Part shown: piece by piece, positions 15,554 to 23,372 of the stretch
Numbering within the stretch: the first letter of the stretch is position 1
Layout of the letters: every line of letters begins with the position of its first letter
Assembly (NCBI GenBank): GCA_012513005.1
Contig: JAAZCZ010000065.1
Span: forward strand, 1 to 27,402
Length of the DNA stretch: 27,402 nt
Reading direction: 5' to 3'
From: Oscillospiraceae bacterium
GTDB taxonomy: Bacteria; Bacillota; Clostridia; Oscillospirales; Oscillospiraceae
The notes under the pieces: model-generated
The model's database searches: none
What the model was told of the DNA's origin: nothing
The model's input: only the letters and a program-made list of their open reading frames with translations
Position numbers and translations under genes: made by a program

Positions 15554-15582
15554 TTGCGATAAACTGCTGCTTATGCTATTAT
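15554..15582 (+). promoter_or_regulatory. Sigma-A promoter of ruvCAB
   Basis: TTGCGA (15554-15559) and TATTAT (15577-15582) are 17 bp apart, just before the ruvC ribosome-binding site. No LexA box (GAAC-N4-GTTC type) was seen near it. Confidence 0.6.
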
Positions 15583-15608
15583 TATTCTCGTGAAAGAGGG
15601 TATGTCAT

Positions 15609-16124
15609 TTGCTAATTTTGGGAATAGATCCCGGCATTGCAAGGGTAGGGTTCGGAGTTGTTGACTCAAGCCGAGCCGGTGCTGCTATGCTCGCCTGCGG
15701 TGTTATTGAAACACCGGCAGATATGACGCTCTCAGAAAGACTAAGCATTATATATGACGATGTTTGCAGCCTTATAGATGCGTACAAGCCTGACGCCCTT
15801 GCAGTTGAGGAGCTTTTTTTTAATACCAATGTCAAAACCGGAATTTCTGTTGCACACGGCAGAGGTGTTGTCCTTTTGGCAGGACAAAGAGCAAATGTGC
15901 AGGTATACGAATACACACCGCTGCAGGTTAAGCAGGCTGTTGTGGGCTATGGCAGAGCCGATAAAAACCAGGTCATTGAAATGGTTAAGAGAATACTAAA
16001 ATTGAGCGAGAGCCCAAAGCCGGATGACGCTGCCGATGCGGTTGCAATCGCACTGTGCCATTCACGCAGCTGCGCTTCGCTATTATTTGATGTTGATAGG
16101 GGTAACACATGTTCTACCATATAG
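15609..16124 (+). CDS. ruvC: Holliday junction resolvase RuvC
   Basis: RuvC cuts Holliday junctions as a dimer on the RuvAB-junction complex. The 171-residue protein has the four acidic metal ligands: Asp7 in GIDPG, Glu67 in LAVEELFF, and Asp140 and Asp143 in PDDAADAVAIA. The start is TTG 15609, eight bases after GAGGG, and leads directly into LILGIDPG as expected for the family. The last codons overlap the start of ruvA by 16 bp, so translation is coupled. The C-terminus is unremarkable. Confidence 0.97.
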   Translation: MLILGIDPGIARVGFGVVDSSRAGAAMLACGVIETPADMTLSERLSIIYDDVCSLIDAYKPDALAVEELFFNTNVKTGISVAHGRGVVLLAGQRANVQVYEYTPLQVKQAVVGYGRADKNQVIEMVKRILKLSESPKPDDAADAVAIALCHSRSCASLLFDVDRGNTCSTI

Positions 16125-16708
16125 AAGGAAAAATTTCAGAAATAACAAAGGACGCTGCTATCATTGACTGCAACGGAGTAGGCTATGAAGTCAAAACAAG
16201 TCTAACTACCATGTCCTCGCTAAAGACAGGCGAAAAAGCTAAGCTTTTTGTGGCAGAGCATATTAGGGAAGACACATTTGACCTTTATGGCTTTTTTGAA
16301 AAAAGAGAAAAAAATCTCTTTGATATGCTGCGTGGAGTCTCGGGAGTCGGGCCAAAGGCAGCAATTTCAATACTGTCAATAGCAAACCCGGAGGCTCTTG
16401 CTATGGCAATAATGTCAGGCGATTCAGCAACACTCACGAGGGCACCCGGAATCGGCAAAAAAATAGCACAGAGACTTATTCTTGAACTTAAAGACAAGAT
16501 AGCCAAGGACAGCATAGACTTAGACGAGGCTTTAGTTTCCGAGATAATGCATGACACCGGCAGCGGAAATCAAAAAGACGCAGTATCAGCTCTTTCTGTT
16601 TTGGGATACACAAGCGGGGAAATAAATTCAGCCCTAAAAGGCGTAAATACCCGCGAAATGAACACGGAAGAAATAATAAAAACTGCATTAAAAAATATGA
16701 TGAAGTGA
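16109..16708 (+). CDS. ruvA: Holliday junction branch migration protein RuvA
   Basis: RuvA binds the four-way junction as a tetramer and recruits the RuvB motor. The 199-residue protein begins MFYHIEGKISEI (OB-fold domain), with HIREDTFDLYGF near 51-62. The helix-hairpin-helix part has VSGVGPKAAISILS and APGIGKKIAQRLILELKDK. The C-terminal domain that contacts RuvB follows (QKDAVSALSVLGYTSGEI). The ATG lies inside the end of ruvC; GATAGGGG precedes it. Confidence 0.97.
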   Translation: MFYHIEGKISEITKDAAIIDCNGVGYEVKTSLTTMSSLKTGEKAKLFVAEHIREDTFDLYGFFEKREKNLFDMLRGVSGVGPKAAISILSIANPEALAMAIMSGDSATLTRAPGIGKKIAQRLILELKDKIAKDSIDLDEALVSEIMHDTGSGNQKDAVSALSVLGYTSGEINSALKGVNTREMNTEEIIKTALKNMMK

Positions 16709-16719
16709 GTTGAAGGCAA

Positions 16720-17760
16720 ATGAGCATTAGTTTTTCCGGCAATCCGGAAGAGGAAATAATAACAAGTGCATCTATTCTGCCTGAAGACTCGGCAGAAATT
16801 TCACTGCGCCCGAGGTATTTACTGGAGTATGTCGGCCAGGAAAAAGTAAAAGAAAATCTCGAGGTTTTTATAGAAGCTGCAAAATTAAGAAACGAATCCT
16901 TAGATCATGTGCTTTTGCACGGACCTCCGGGTTTGGGCAAAACCACATTAGCATCAGTTATCTCCAACGAGATGGGAGTTAACATGCGAATTACTTCAGG
17001 CCCGGCTATAGAAAAAGCGGGTGACTTAGCGGCTCTACTCACAAACCTTCAGGAAAATGACATACTATTCGTCGACGAGATACACAGGCTAAACAGAGCG
17101 GTAGAGGAAATCTTATATCCTGCAATGGAAGACTTTGCAATTGATATAATAATAGGTAAGGGGCCGTCAGCAAACTCAATAAGATTAGACTTGCCCAGAT
17201 TTACATTAATCGGCGCAACTACCCGGTCAGGGCAGCTAACAGCCCCTCTCAGGGACAGATTTGGAGTTGCGCTTAGGCTAGAACTCTATACAACAGAGGA
17301 ACTTAAAAGCATAGTAATGCGCAGTGCATCAATATTAAATATTGAAATCGAGGAAAGCGGAGCAGAGGAGATTGCTGCCCGTTCAAGGGGAACGCCAAGA
17401 ATTGCAAACAGGATGCTAAGAAGGGTGAGAGACTTTGCTCAGGTAAGGGCGCAGGGAATAATAACTAAAGATGTTGCAGACGATGCGCTGCTGAGACTTG
17501 AAGTCGATAAACAGGGGCTTGACTCACTTGACCGCAGAATGCTTATGAGCATAATAGAGTTTTACGGAGGCGGACCTGTGGGTCTGGATACTCTGTCAGC
17601 AACGATAAATGAAGAAGCTGTTACGCTTGAGGATGTATACGAGCCATATTTGTTACAACAGGGATATATAACCAGAACACCAAGAGGCAGATGTGTCACA
17701 AAAAAAGCTTATGAACACTTAGGTCTTAGCTATATCGGGCAAGAACAGCTAACACTATGA
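16720..17760 (+). CDS. ruvB: Holliday junction ATP-dependent helicase RuvB
   Basis: RuvB forms hexameric AAA+ rings that drive branch migration. The protein has 346 residues: RPRYLLEYVGQ near 30-40, Walker A GPPGLGKTT (68-76), Walker B with DEIHRL (119-124), sensor-type TLIGATTRSGQLTAPLRDRFG, and the C-terminal winged helix with EPYLLQQGYITRTPRGR. It is third in the ruvCAB operon, 11 bp after ruvA. No terminator follows closely; the next gene has its own promoter. Confidence 0.98.
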   Translation: MSISFSGNPEEEIITSASILPEDSAEISLRPRYLLEYVGQEKVKENLEVFIEAAKLRNESLDHVLLHGPPGLGKTTLASVISNEMGVNMRITSGPAIEKAGDLAALLTNLQENDILFVDEIHRLNRAVEEILYPAMEDFAIDIIIGKGPSANSIRLDLPRFTLIGATTRSGQLTAPLRDRFGVALRLELYTTEELKSIVMRSASILNIEIEESGAEEIAARSRGTPRIANRMLRRVRDFAQVRAQGIITKDVADDALLRLEVDKQGLDSLDRRMLMSIIEFYGGGPVGLDTLSATINEEAVTLEDVYEPYLLQQGYITRTPRGRCVTKKAYEHLGLSYIGQEQLTL

Positions 17761-17810
17761 CAAAAAGCTTTTTGAAAAGATAAATATTTTAATATTTTGC
17801 AATATTTTTC

Positions 17811-17838
17811 TTGACTTTTATTACTGTTGTTATATAAT
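17811..17838 (+). promoter_or_regulatory. Sigma-A promoter of the SigH-like gene
   Basis: TTGACT (17811-17816) and TATAAT (17833-17838) are 16 bp apart. The predicted start near 17845 rules out the in-frame ATG at 17827 as the translation start and leaves a very short leader. Confidence 0.75.
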
Positions 17839-17862
17839 ATAATTCGTATAGGAATGGATACT

Positions 17863-18465
17863 GTGAATGATAATGTAGCAATTTGCGATGAAGAGCTTCT
17901 TAAGAGAATAAAAAATGGCGATTCATCAGCAGAAGAGCTTTTAATTAACGGATATTTAAACACGGTAAGAGTCTGCACGAGACCCTTCTTCCTTATGGGA
18001 GGGGACAATGAGGATCTCATTCAAGAAGGTCTTTTAGGACTACTGTCAGCTATCAGAAATTATGACAGCTCAAAAGAAGTCGCATTTTATCCGTATGCAG
18101 TAAGATGTATTAAAAACAACTTAATATCTGCAGTAAAAACCTATTCAAGAAAAAAACACCAACCGTTAAATGACGGTGTGTCGCTGGAATACATCCTCTC
18201 AGAAGAATCTAAGCCAAATGTTCAGCAAGAGGCCCGGAGTTTTAGGCGTATCCCTGAGGATTTAATCCTCGCCAGAGAGAGCGAAGAAGAGTTTTATTCC
18301 ACTATCAGCAGGCATTTGTCAGACTATGAAAACGAAATATTAGTTCTGTACTTAGACGGGTTTTCTTATGCGAGCATAGCGGAAACCTTGGGAAAGCAGA
18401 TAAAGTCTATTGACAATGCCGTGCAACGCATTCGCCGCAAACTGGCGAGGCAATTTCAACCTTAG
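17863..18465 (+). CDS. RNA polymerase sigma factor, SigH-like
   Basis: This is a sigma-70 family factor resembling the stationary-phase/sporulation sigma H. The start chosen is GTG 17863, with TAGGA upstream; ATG 17854 is directly against that site. This gives about 200 residues. Region 2 carries GGDNEDLIQEGLLGLLSAIRNYD and the promoter-melting part with AVRCIKNNLISAVKTYSRKKHQPLND, very like the KHIPLN of SigH. Region 4 ends the protein with EILVLYLDGFSYASIAETLGKQIKSIDNAVQRIRRKL. In spore formers SigH turns on early sporulation and transition-state genes. The function here could instead be competence or stress, since no other sporulation gene is adjacent except the SpoIID-like protein. Confidence 0.85.
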   Translation: MNDNVAICDEELLKRIKNGDSSAEELLINGYLNTVRVCTRPFFLMGGDNEDLIQEGLLGLLSAIRNYDSSKEVAFYPYAVRCIKNNLISAVKTYSRKKHQPLNDGVSLEYILSEESKPNVQQEARSFRRIPEDLILARESEEEFYSTISRHLSDYENEILVLYLDGFSYASIAETLGKQIKSIDNAVQRIRRKLARQFQP

Positions 18466-18530
18466 CGATATCAGCCATAGCTGAACGCATATAGCCAATT
18501 TGGCAAGTTTATCAAAAGAGAGGGTACAAA

Positions 18531-18815
18531 ATGTACGAAGACAAAGTCCTAAATTGCAAAGAGTGTGGCGCAGAGTTCGTGTTCTCCGCCGGAGAGCAGG
18601 AGTTCTATGCTGAGCGTGGGTTCCAGAATGAGCCGCAGCGCTGCAAGACCTGCAGAGATGCTCGCAAGAATGCCGCTCGTGGTCCCCGTGAGTTTTTCGC
18701 AGCCACATGTGCTATGTGCGGATGCGAGGCAAAGGTTCCTTTCGAGCCCAAAACTGACCGCCCTGTTTATTGCAGCGAATGCTTTGCTAAAATCAGAGAG
18801 CAGAATCAAGACTAA
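18531..18815 (+). CDS. Small zinc-ribbon protein with CxxC-x17-CxxC motif
   Basis: The 94-residue protein has two metal-binding units. The first contains CKECGAEFVFSAGEQEFY and RCKTCRDARK, the probable zinc-binding domain known from many small bacterial proteins. The second contains CAMC and CSEC separated by exactly 17 residues, the CxxC-x17-CxxC domain. All eight cysteines are present. The function of the family is unknown; a nucleic-acid or ribosome-linked role is only a guess. Codons are richer in G and C than in neighbouring genes, as often seen in highly expressed genes. It follows the SigH-like gene by 65 bp and ends before a terminator, so the two may be cotranscribed. Confidence 0.85.
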   Translation: MYEDKVLNCKECGAEFVFSAGEQEFYAERGFQNEPQRCKTCRDARKNAARGPREFFAATCAMCGCEAKVPFEPKTDRPVYCSECFAKIREQNQD

Positions 18816-18835
18816 CTGAACAGACGGTTAAAAAC

Positions 18836-18872
18836 GATTGGGGTACCTATCCGGTGTCTCAATCATTTTTTT
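18836..18872 (+). terminator. Terminator after the zinc-ribbon gene
   Basis: GATTGGGG (18836-18843) pairs with TCTCAATC (18857-18864) using two G-U pairs, followed by A and seven T. It separates the zinc-ribbon gene from the DUF1858 gene. Confidence 0.8.
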
Positions 18873-18900
18873 AGAATGCACAAACAAGGAGGAAATACTA

Positions 18901-19104
18901 ATGTTTGAAATCAAAAAAGACACAATGATCTCGGAGATAATTGAGAATGCTCCCGAGGCTATGCCCGTTTTCATGTCTATCGGCATGCACTGCATGGGCT
19001 GTGCTATGGCAAGTGGAGAAACCCTGGAGCAGGCATGCTATGCACACGAAGTTGACCCGGACGAGTTTTTAGAAAAGCTCAATGCCCATCTGTCGGCACA
19101 GTAG
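18901..19104 (+). CDS. DUF1858 protein with CxxC motif
   Basis: The 67-residue protein starts at ATG 18901 behind AAGGAGG. It matches the DUF1858 pattern: an N-terminal KDTMISEIIENAPEAMPVFMSIGMHCMGC with Cys31 and Cys34, then ETLEQACYAHEVD and a short leucine-containing helix. DUF1858 stands alone in many anaerobes and is also found fused to iron-sulfur repair and hybrid-cluster-type proteins, which hints at redox or cluster binding. Nothing adjacent confirms this. It has terminators on both sides, although no clear sigma-A promoter is visible, so expression may depend on read-through. Confidence 0.85.
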   Translation: MFEIKKDTMISEIIENAPEAMPVFMSIGMHCMGCAMASGETLEQACYAHEVDPDEFLEKLNAHLSAQ

Positions 19105-19123
19105 TAAAGAATTATAATAAAAA

Positions 19124-19187
19124 GCCGGTAGCAACGAGTAAAACTCACAGACTACCTGCATTTGCCCCTTTTACCCGACGGGTTTTT
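19124..19187. other. Structured intergenic element of unknown class
   Basis: After the DUF1858 gene come GGTAG (19127-19131) with CTACC (19152-19156), enclosing GAG/CTC, and a small ACCC-GAC-GGGT hairpin (19173-19183) followed by five T. Read on the minus strand the first stem ends in GGCTTTTT. It may be a two-part terminator or the leader of trmK. I compared it by eye with c-di-GMP, preQ1 and ZTP riboswitches and found no match. Confidence 0.35.
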
Positions 19188-19193
19188 GGGAAT

Positions 19194-19239
19194 AACGGCT
19201 AAGGAGGCGGAAACGGCTTCTTAGCCGTTGTTGTTTTAT
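19194..19239 (+). terminator. Terminator-like hairpin before trmK
   Basis: AACGGCTAAGGAG (19194-19206) pairs with CTTCTTAGCCGTT (19217-19229), a 13-bp stem with one G-U pair, followed by GTTGTTTTAT. It ends only a few bases before the trmK ATG, which is odd because it leaves no room for a promoter. An AAGGAGG ribosome-binding-like sequence is locked in the stem and loop. Confidence 0.65.
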
Positions 19240-19243
19240 ATTA

Positions 19244-19912
19244 ATGACTAAAACGAACTTATCACTGAGGTTATGCGAAATAGCAAAAATGGCAGAGGGT
19301 GGCAAAGTTATTTCGGATGTCGGAACAGACCACGGTCTGCTTCCAATATATTTTGCACAAAACTTTCAGGCTGCAAAAATCTTTGCAGCTGACCTGCGCC
19401 AAGGACCAATAAATGTGGCAAAGGAGAATGCTAAAGCTCAAGGGGTATACAGCAGAATTAATTTCTTTTGCTGTGACGGACTTGATTTTCCCGATGCATC
19501 TTTAAGTGACACTGTGATAATAAGCGGCATGGGAGGGGAAACCATTGCCGGGATTTTGCAAAGAGCAAAATGGACTGTTAACTGTGAAAGGCTCATTTTG
19601 GGTCCTCAAACTAAATATGATGAACTGTGTATTTGGCTTTTTAAAAACGGCTACATGCTAAAAGACGCAAATGTCATATGTGAAGACGGCAGACTATACT
19701 TGTTACTGCTTATAGGAGCCTTAGATTCAAAAGAGCCAAAGCTTTTATTTGCAGAGGATTATATTATTAAAAAAGAGAGCTTAGCCTGTGAAAACTGGAT
19801 AAAAGACAGGATAAAAAGGACAAATAAGGCAATTTTTGGAGCGAATAAAGCAAAAGACAACGAAAGATCAGCAAAATTAACCGAGCTTTTAGATAGACTA
19901 TTAAAATACTGA
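19244..19912 (+). CDS. trmK: tRNA (adenine(22)-N1)-methyltransferase TrmK
   Basis: TrmK methylates A22 in the D-loop of tRNAs, using S-adenosylmethionine. The protein has 222 residues, with the Rossmann motif ISDVGTDHGLLPIYF (23-37), acidic AADLRQGPINVAKENA, the substrate-site motif VIISGMGGETIAGIL, and a C-terminal helical domain. The ATG at 19244 has no clear ribosome-binding site and begins 15 bp after a terminator-like hairpin. It is followed 25 bp later by the Nif3-family gene, a pairing that is widespread in Bacillota. Confidence 0.93.
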   Translation: MTKTNLSLRLCEIAKMAEGGKVISDVGTDHGLLPIYFAQNFQAAKIFAADLRQGPINVAKENAKAQGVYSRINFFCCDGLDFPDASLSDTVIISGMGGETIAGILQRAKWTVNCERLILGPQTKYDELCIWLFKNGYMLKDANVICEDGRLYLLLLIGALDSKEPKLLFAEDYIIKKESLACENWIKDRIKRTNKAIFGANKAKDNERSAKLTELLDRLLKY

Positions 19913-19937
19913 TAAAATACTGAGAGGAGAATTTAAT

Positions 19938-20708
19938 TTGCCTAAAGTAAAAGATATTTGCAATTACTTGTTTGAGCTGGCGCCTTATGAGCTTGCCCTT
20001 TCTTGGGATAATGTCGGTCTTTTGGTCGGGGATAGCGAAAAAAACGTAAAAACTGTAATGCTTGCTTTGGATATTACAGATTTGGTAATTGATGATGCAG
20101 TAAAAAACAGTGCCGAGCTAATTATTTCTCACCATCCGTTGTTTATTGAGCCGTTATGCAGCATAACTGATGAAACTTATTACGGCAGAAAAGTTATTAA
20201 ACTAATTAATAACAATATTTCTGCAATATGCATGCACACAAACTTAGACGCAGCAAAAGGCGGAGTTAACTGTAGCTTAGCAAAAGCACTGGGCGCAAGT
20301 GTGATTGGTTATTTAGATGAGGAGAGCAAAATAGGGAACGTCTGCACTTTGGATAACATTACAGTTTCGGACTTTTTGTCACTTGCAAAAAGTGCCCTTA
20401 ATCCCCGTGGTATAAGGTACATTGATTCAAAAAAGCCCCTAAACAAGGTAGCTATTTGTGCAGGCTCCGGTGGGAACCAAATTGAAAATGCGTTAAATTT
20501 ATGCTGTGATACTTTGGTGACTGCAGATGTTAAGCACCATCAGTTTATTATGGCTAAAGAGCTCGGAATAAATCTTTTTGATGTAGGACATTTTGCAAGT
20601 GAAAATGTGATTATTAATGAACTGCAAAAGAGTCTTGGCAAAAAATTTAGTCAACTAAAAATAAAAATATCGAGCTCAAACTACCAGTTTGAAGAATATT
20701 TTATATAA
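19938..20708 (+). CDS. Nif3-like dinuclear metal-centre protein
   Basis: This 256-residue member of the Nif3/YbgI/YqfO family starts with TTG after AGGAGA. Metal-binding residues are visible: His65-His66 in ISHHPLF, His100 and Asp104 in MHTNLDAAKGGVN, and a C-terminal ADVKHHQF. It is the short form without the inserted PII-like domain of the ~370-residue proteins. The family has been linked to GTP cyclohydrolase type 1-like activity by fold, but its cell role is not settled. The trmK partner suggests a tRNA or nucleotide link. Confidence 0.9.
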   Translation: MPKVKDICNYLFELAPYELALSWDNVGLLVGDSEKNVKTVMLALDITDLVIDDAVKNSAELIISHHPLFIEPLCSITDETYYGRKVIKLINNNISAICMHTNLDAAKGGVNCSLAKALGASVIGYLDEESKIGNVCTLDNITVSDFLSLAKSALNPRGIRYIDSKKPLNKVAICAGSGGNQIENALNLCCDTLVTADVKHHQFIMAKELGINLFDVGHFASENVIINELQKSLGKKFSQLKIKISSSNYQFEEYFI

Positions 20709-20738
20709 ATTAATTTTGCACAATAAAGTGTATAACTA

Positions 20739-20767
20739 TTGAAAACAATAAGCTTATATAGTATATT
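20739..20767 (+). promoter_or_regulatory. Sigma-A promoter of the SPFH cassette
   Basis: TTGAAA (20739-20744) and TATATT (20762-20767) are 17 bp apart, about 48 bp before the SPFH start. AGGAGGA precedes the ATG. Confidence 0.65.
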
Positions 20768-20814
20768 AATTACAATATTTGTTTACTAATATTAGTTCAG
20801 GAGGATAAGTTAAT

Positions 20815-22215
20815 ATGGGTCTAATTAAAGCAGCATTAGGAAGTGCAGGAGGCGTATTAGCAGATCAGTGGAAAGAATTTTTCTATTGTGAAGCACTTCC
20901 GGCGGATGTTATTTGCACAAAAGGACAAAAGAGAGCATCAAAACGCTCTTCCAACACAAAGGGTAGCGACAACATCATCACAAACGGCTCGGTTATTGCG
21001 GTTGCAGACGGTCAGTGTATGCTTATTGTAGAGCAGGGTCAGGTTGTAGATGTCTGCGCTGAACCGGGAGAATTTGTCTATGACACATCAACCGAACCCT
21101 CAATTTTCTCAGGCGATTTGTCAGACGGCATTTCCAAGGTTTTTGCAAATATCGGCAAGAGATTCACATTTGGCGGAGAAGCTCCCAAAGACCAGAGAGT
21201 TTATTATTTCAACACGAAAGAACTTGTCGGAAACAAATACGGAACACCTTCACCGGTGCCTTTCCGAGTAGTAGACAATAACATAGGTCTTGATGTTGAT
21301 ATTTCAATTCGCTGCTTTGGTGAGTTTAGCTACCGTGTAACAAACCCCGTTCTGTTTTATACTAATGTCAGCGGAAATGTTGAGGATGCCTATATAAGAA
21401 GCCAAATTGACGGCCAGCTCAAAACAGAGCTTCTAACAGCTCTGCAGCCCGCATTTGCAAAGATTTCAGACATGGGTATTCGTTATTCATCCCTTCCCGG
21501 GCACACAATTGAACTTGCAGATGCTCTTAATGAGGTTTTGTCTAAGAAATGGGCAGACCTAAGAGGTATTGAGATTGTCTCATTTGGAGTTTCCAGTGTT
21601 AAAGCCTCTGATGAAGATGAGCAAATGATTAAAGAGCTTCAGAGAAATGCAACATTCAGAAATCCGACTATGGCAGCTGCACACATGGTAGGTGCACAGG
21701 CAGCCGCCATGCAGGATGCAGCAAAGAACACAGGAGCAGGCCCTGCTATGGCGTTCATGGGAATGAATATGGCGCAGGGTGCAGGCGGAGTTAATGCTCA
21801 GAACCTTTTCCAAATGGGTCAGCAGCAAGCTGCTGCAGCACCTGCTGCTGACACTTGGAGATGCTCCTGCGGAAATGATGTAAACGGCAATTTCTGCCCT
21901 AAATGCGGCAATAAAAAGCCCGAGCCGGTTGCGGCTGATTCTTGGAAATGCAGCTGCGGTGCAAACGCTAGCGGAAAATTCTGCCCGGAGTGCGGCTCTA
22001 AGAAGCCTGAACCTGTTTCGGCTGACGGCTGGGTATGCAGCGAATGCGGTGCCACTAATAAGGGGAAGTTTTGCTCAACCTGCGGCGCTAAAAAGCCCGA
22101 GGGTGCACCTATGTACAAGTGTGACAAATGTGGCTGGGAGCCTGCTGATCTGAGCAATCCTCCTAAGTTTTGCCCTGAATGCGGAGATGTCTTTGACGAC
22201 TCCGATAAAGTGTAA
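20815..22215 (+). CDS. YdjI-like SPFH protein with four C-terminal zinc ribbons
   Basis: The 466-residue protein begins MGLIKAALGSAGGVLADQWKEFF, the start of the YdjI type of SPFH (stomatin/flotillin-like) proteins, with an SPFH domain to about 285. A Met/Ala/Gln-rich flexible linker spans about 286-343. Four zinc ribbons follow from about 346, each ending in FCPKCG, FCPECG, FCSTCG or FCPECG; the first two use a CxCG knuckle and the last two CxxCG. Between them sits the repeated KKPEPV/KKPEGA spacer, so the array grew by duplication. In B. subtilis YdjI is encoded with PspA, YdjG and YdjH and takes part in the membrane-stress response. YdjG- and YdjH-like genes follow here on the same strand. 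It likely assembles on the inner face of the membrane. Confidence 0.85.
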   Translation: MGLIKAALGSAGGVLADQWKEFFYCEALPADVICTKGQKRASKRSSNTKGSDNIITNGSVIAVADGQCMLIVEQGQVVDVCAEPGEFVYDTSTEPSIFSGDLSDGISKVFANIGKRFTFGGEAPKDQRVYYFNTKELVGNKYGTPSPVPFRVVDNNIGLDVDISIRCFGEFSYRVTNPVLFYTNVSGNVEDAYIRSQIDGQLKTELLTALQPAFAKISDMGIRYSSLPGHTIELADALNEVLSKKWADLRGIEIVSFGVSSVKASDEDEQMIKELQRNATFRNPTMAAAHMVGAQAAAMQDAAKNTGAGPAMAFMGMNMAQGAGGVNAQNLFQMGQQQAAAAPAADTWRCSCGNDVNGNFCPKCGNKKPEPVAADSWKCSCGANASGKFCPECGSKKPEPVSADGWVCSECGATNKGKFCSTCGAKKPEGAPMYKCDKCGWEPADLSNPPKFCPECGDVFDDSDKV

Positions 22216-22282
22216 GTCTTTTATTTCTTTAACGACACAAAGAATGACATATTTATATAATACTTAAGAAAGTAGGTAAGAA

Positions 22283-23281
22283 ATGAAAAAAGCATTATTA
22301 CTTCTTTTAACAATTGCATTGCTTTTTGGCCTTGTCGCCTGCTCTTCAGTGCCGGCTGACAGCAAATACATAGGATCTTGGACATCGGCTAAATACAAAG
22401 CTGCCGGTTTGGAACTGAGTGCAGAAGATGTCGGAGTATCGGTACTTGAACTTAACAAAAACGGTAAGGCAACATTCACCTTTATGGGTGAGGGTGGCAG
22501 TGGAAAATGGCAAGAGTCGGCTGATGGCGTAGATGTAAAATCAGGCAGCAGCACGTTAGCATTTAAGTTTATCGAAAATCAGCTTGTGCTTGATTACTCG
22601 GGCGTACAGATGTTTTTTGTGAAGGATGGAACGGACGATTCAATCACCAACCCCGTACTGCCGGGAGAGGGTTCTCCTGCACCGCAGAGCGCAGCACCTT
22701 CCCAGACAGAAGCGCCGAAACCTGAAGTGGGTGGAGATGCTCTTAAATTCTGGAACCAGAGCTTTTATGGCTGGTGGATGATGGATACTGAGACTGCAAC
22801 CGGCTCTTATAAAGAAATGGAGCCTAACTGGTGGGATTGCTGCGCAGAAATGTCAATGGATGAGACAGGCTTCGGTAAAGTTGTAGTTTGGGATGAAGAC
22901 CTTTCTAAGGACGACGGAGTTGCTGAGTTTAAAATCAAAGTAAATACAAACAGCGACGCATCTGAAGTTGGTGAAGCAACCTCTGTGGCTGCTGATGATA
23001 ACTTTTTTATGGATGCAGTCGGAACACCTATAGACGGTGAGCTTACATTTTCTCCTGCAAACACCAAATTTAATAACTTTATCATGATAAAAGGCCATTA
23101 CAGCGACAGTGACGGCAGCTACGACTACTATGTCTACCTAAGACCATGGGGAGAAAAGTGGGACGATATAGAAGCTGCTGACAAAGACATGATGCCTTTC
23201 TACTATAAAGATTGGTATCTGCCCCAGCTTGAAAAGGGCGTCAGTGTAGCCCCCGACAAACTGGATTTTGACAGCAAATAG
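22283..23281 (+). CDS. Two-domain lipoprotein of unknown function
   Basis: This is a 332-residue predicted lipoprotein with a signal peptide and lipobox LVAC (Cys20). The first domain (about 25-115) begins KYIGSWTSAKYKA and looks like a small beta-barrel of lipocalin-like type (GxW opening). A Pro/Ala/Ser linker follows. The second domain (about 152-320) is rich in Trp, Tyr and Asp (FWNQSFYGWWMMD, EPNWWDCC), with a likely beta-sandwich pattern. I do not recognise either domain firmly. It sits between the SPFH and YdjG-like genes, 67 bp after the first, so it may be the surface arm of that cassette. Confidence 0.75.
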   Translation: MKKALLLLLTIALLFGLVACSSVPADSKYIGSWTSAKYKAAGLELSAEDVGVSVLELNKNGKATFTFMGEGGSGKWQESADGVDVKSGSSTLAFKFIENQLVLDYSGVQMFFVKDGTDDSITNPVLPGEGSPAPQSAAPSQTEAPKPEVGGDALKFWNQSFYGWWMMDTETATGSYKEMEPNWWDCCAEMSMDETGFGKVVVWDEDLSKDDGVAEFKIKVNTNSDASEVGEATSVAADDNFFMDAVGTPIDGELTFSPANTKFNNFIMIKGHYSDSDGSYDYYVYLRPWGEKWDDIEAADKDMMPFYYKDWYLPQLEKGVSVAPDKLDFDSK

Positions 23282-23315
23282 AATTTCAGAACGTAGAATA
23301 ATTTAATAAAAGTTT

Positions 23316-23350
23316 ATGCCGTTCGTTCACATCCGGCGAACGAACGGCAT
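23316..23350. repeat. Perfect 13-bp hairpin without T-run inside the cassette
   Basis: ATGCCGTTCGTTC (23316-23328) and GAACGAACGGCAT (23338-23350) enclose a 9-nt loop between the lipoprotein and YdjG-like genes. No T-run follows on the plus strand. It may be an mRNA processing or stability element. Confidence 0.6.
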
Positions 23351-23372
23351 AAGTATATGGGGAGGGTGATAA

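Noticed and set aside
19105..19243. c-di-GMP or preQ1 riboswitch before trmK
   Set aside because: Conserved core sequences of both classes are missing.
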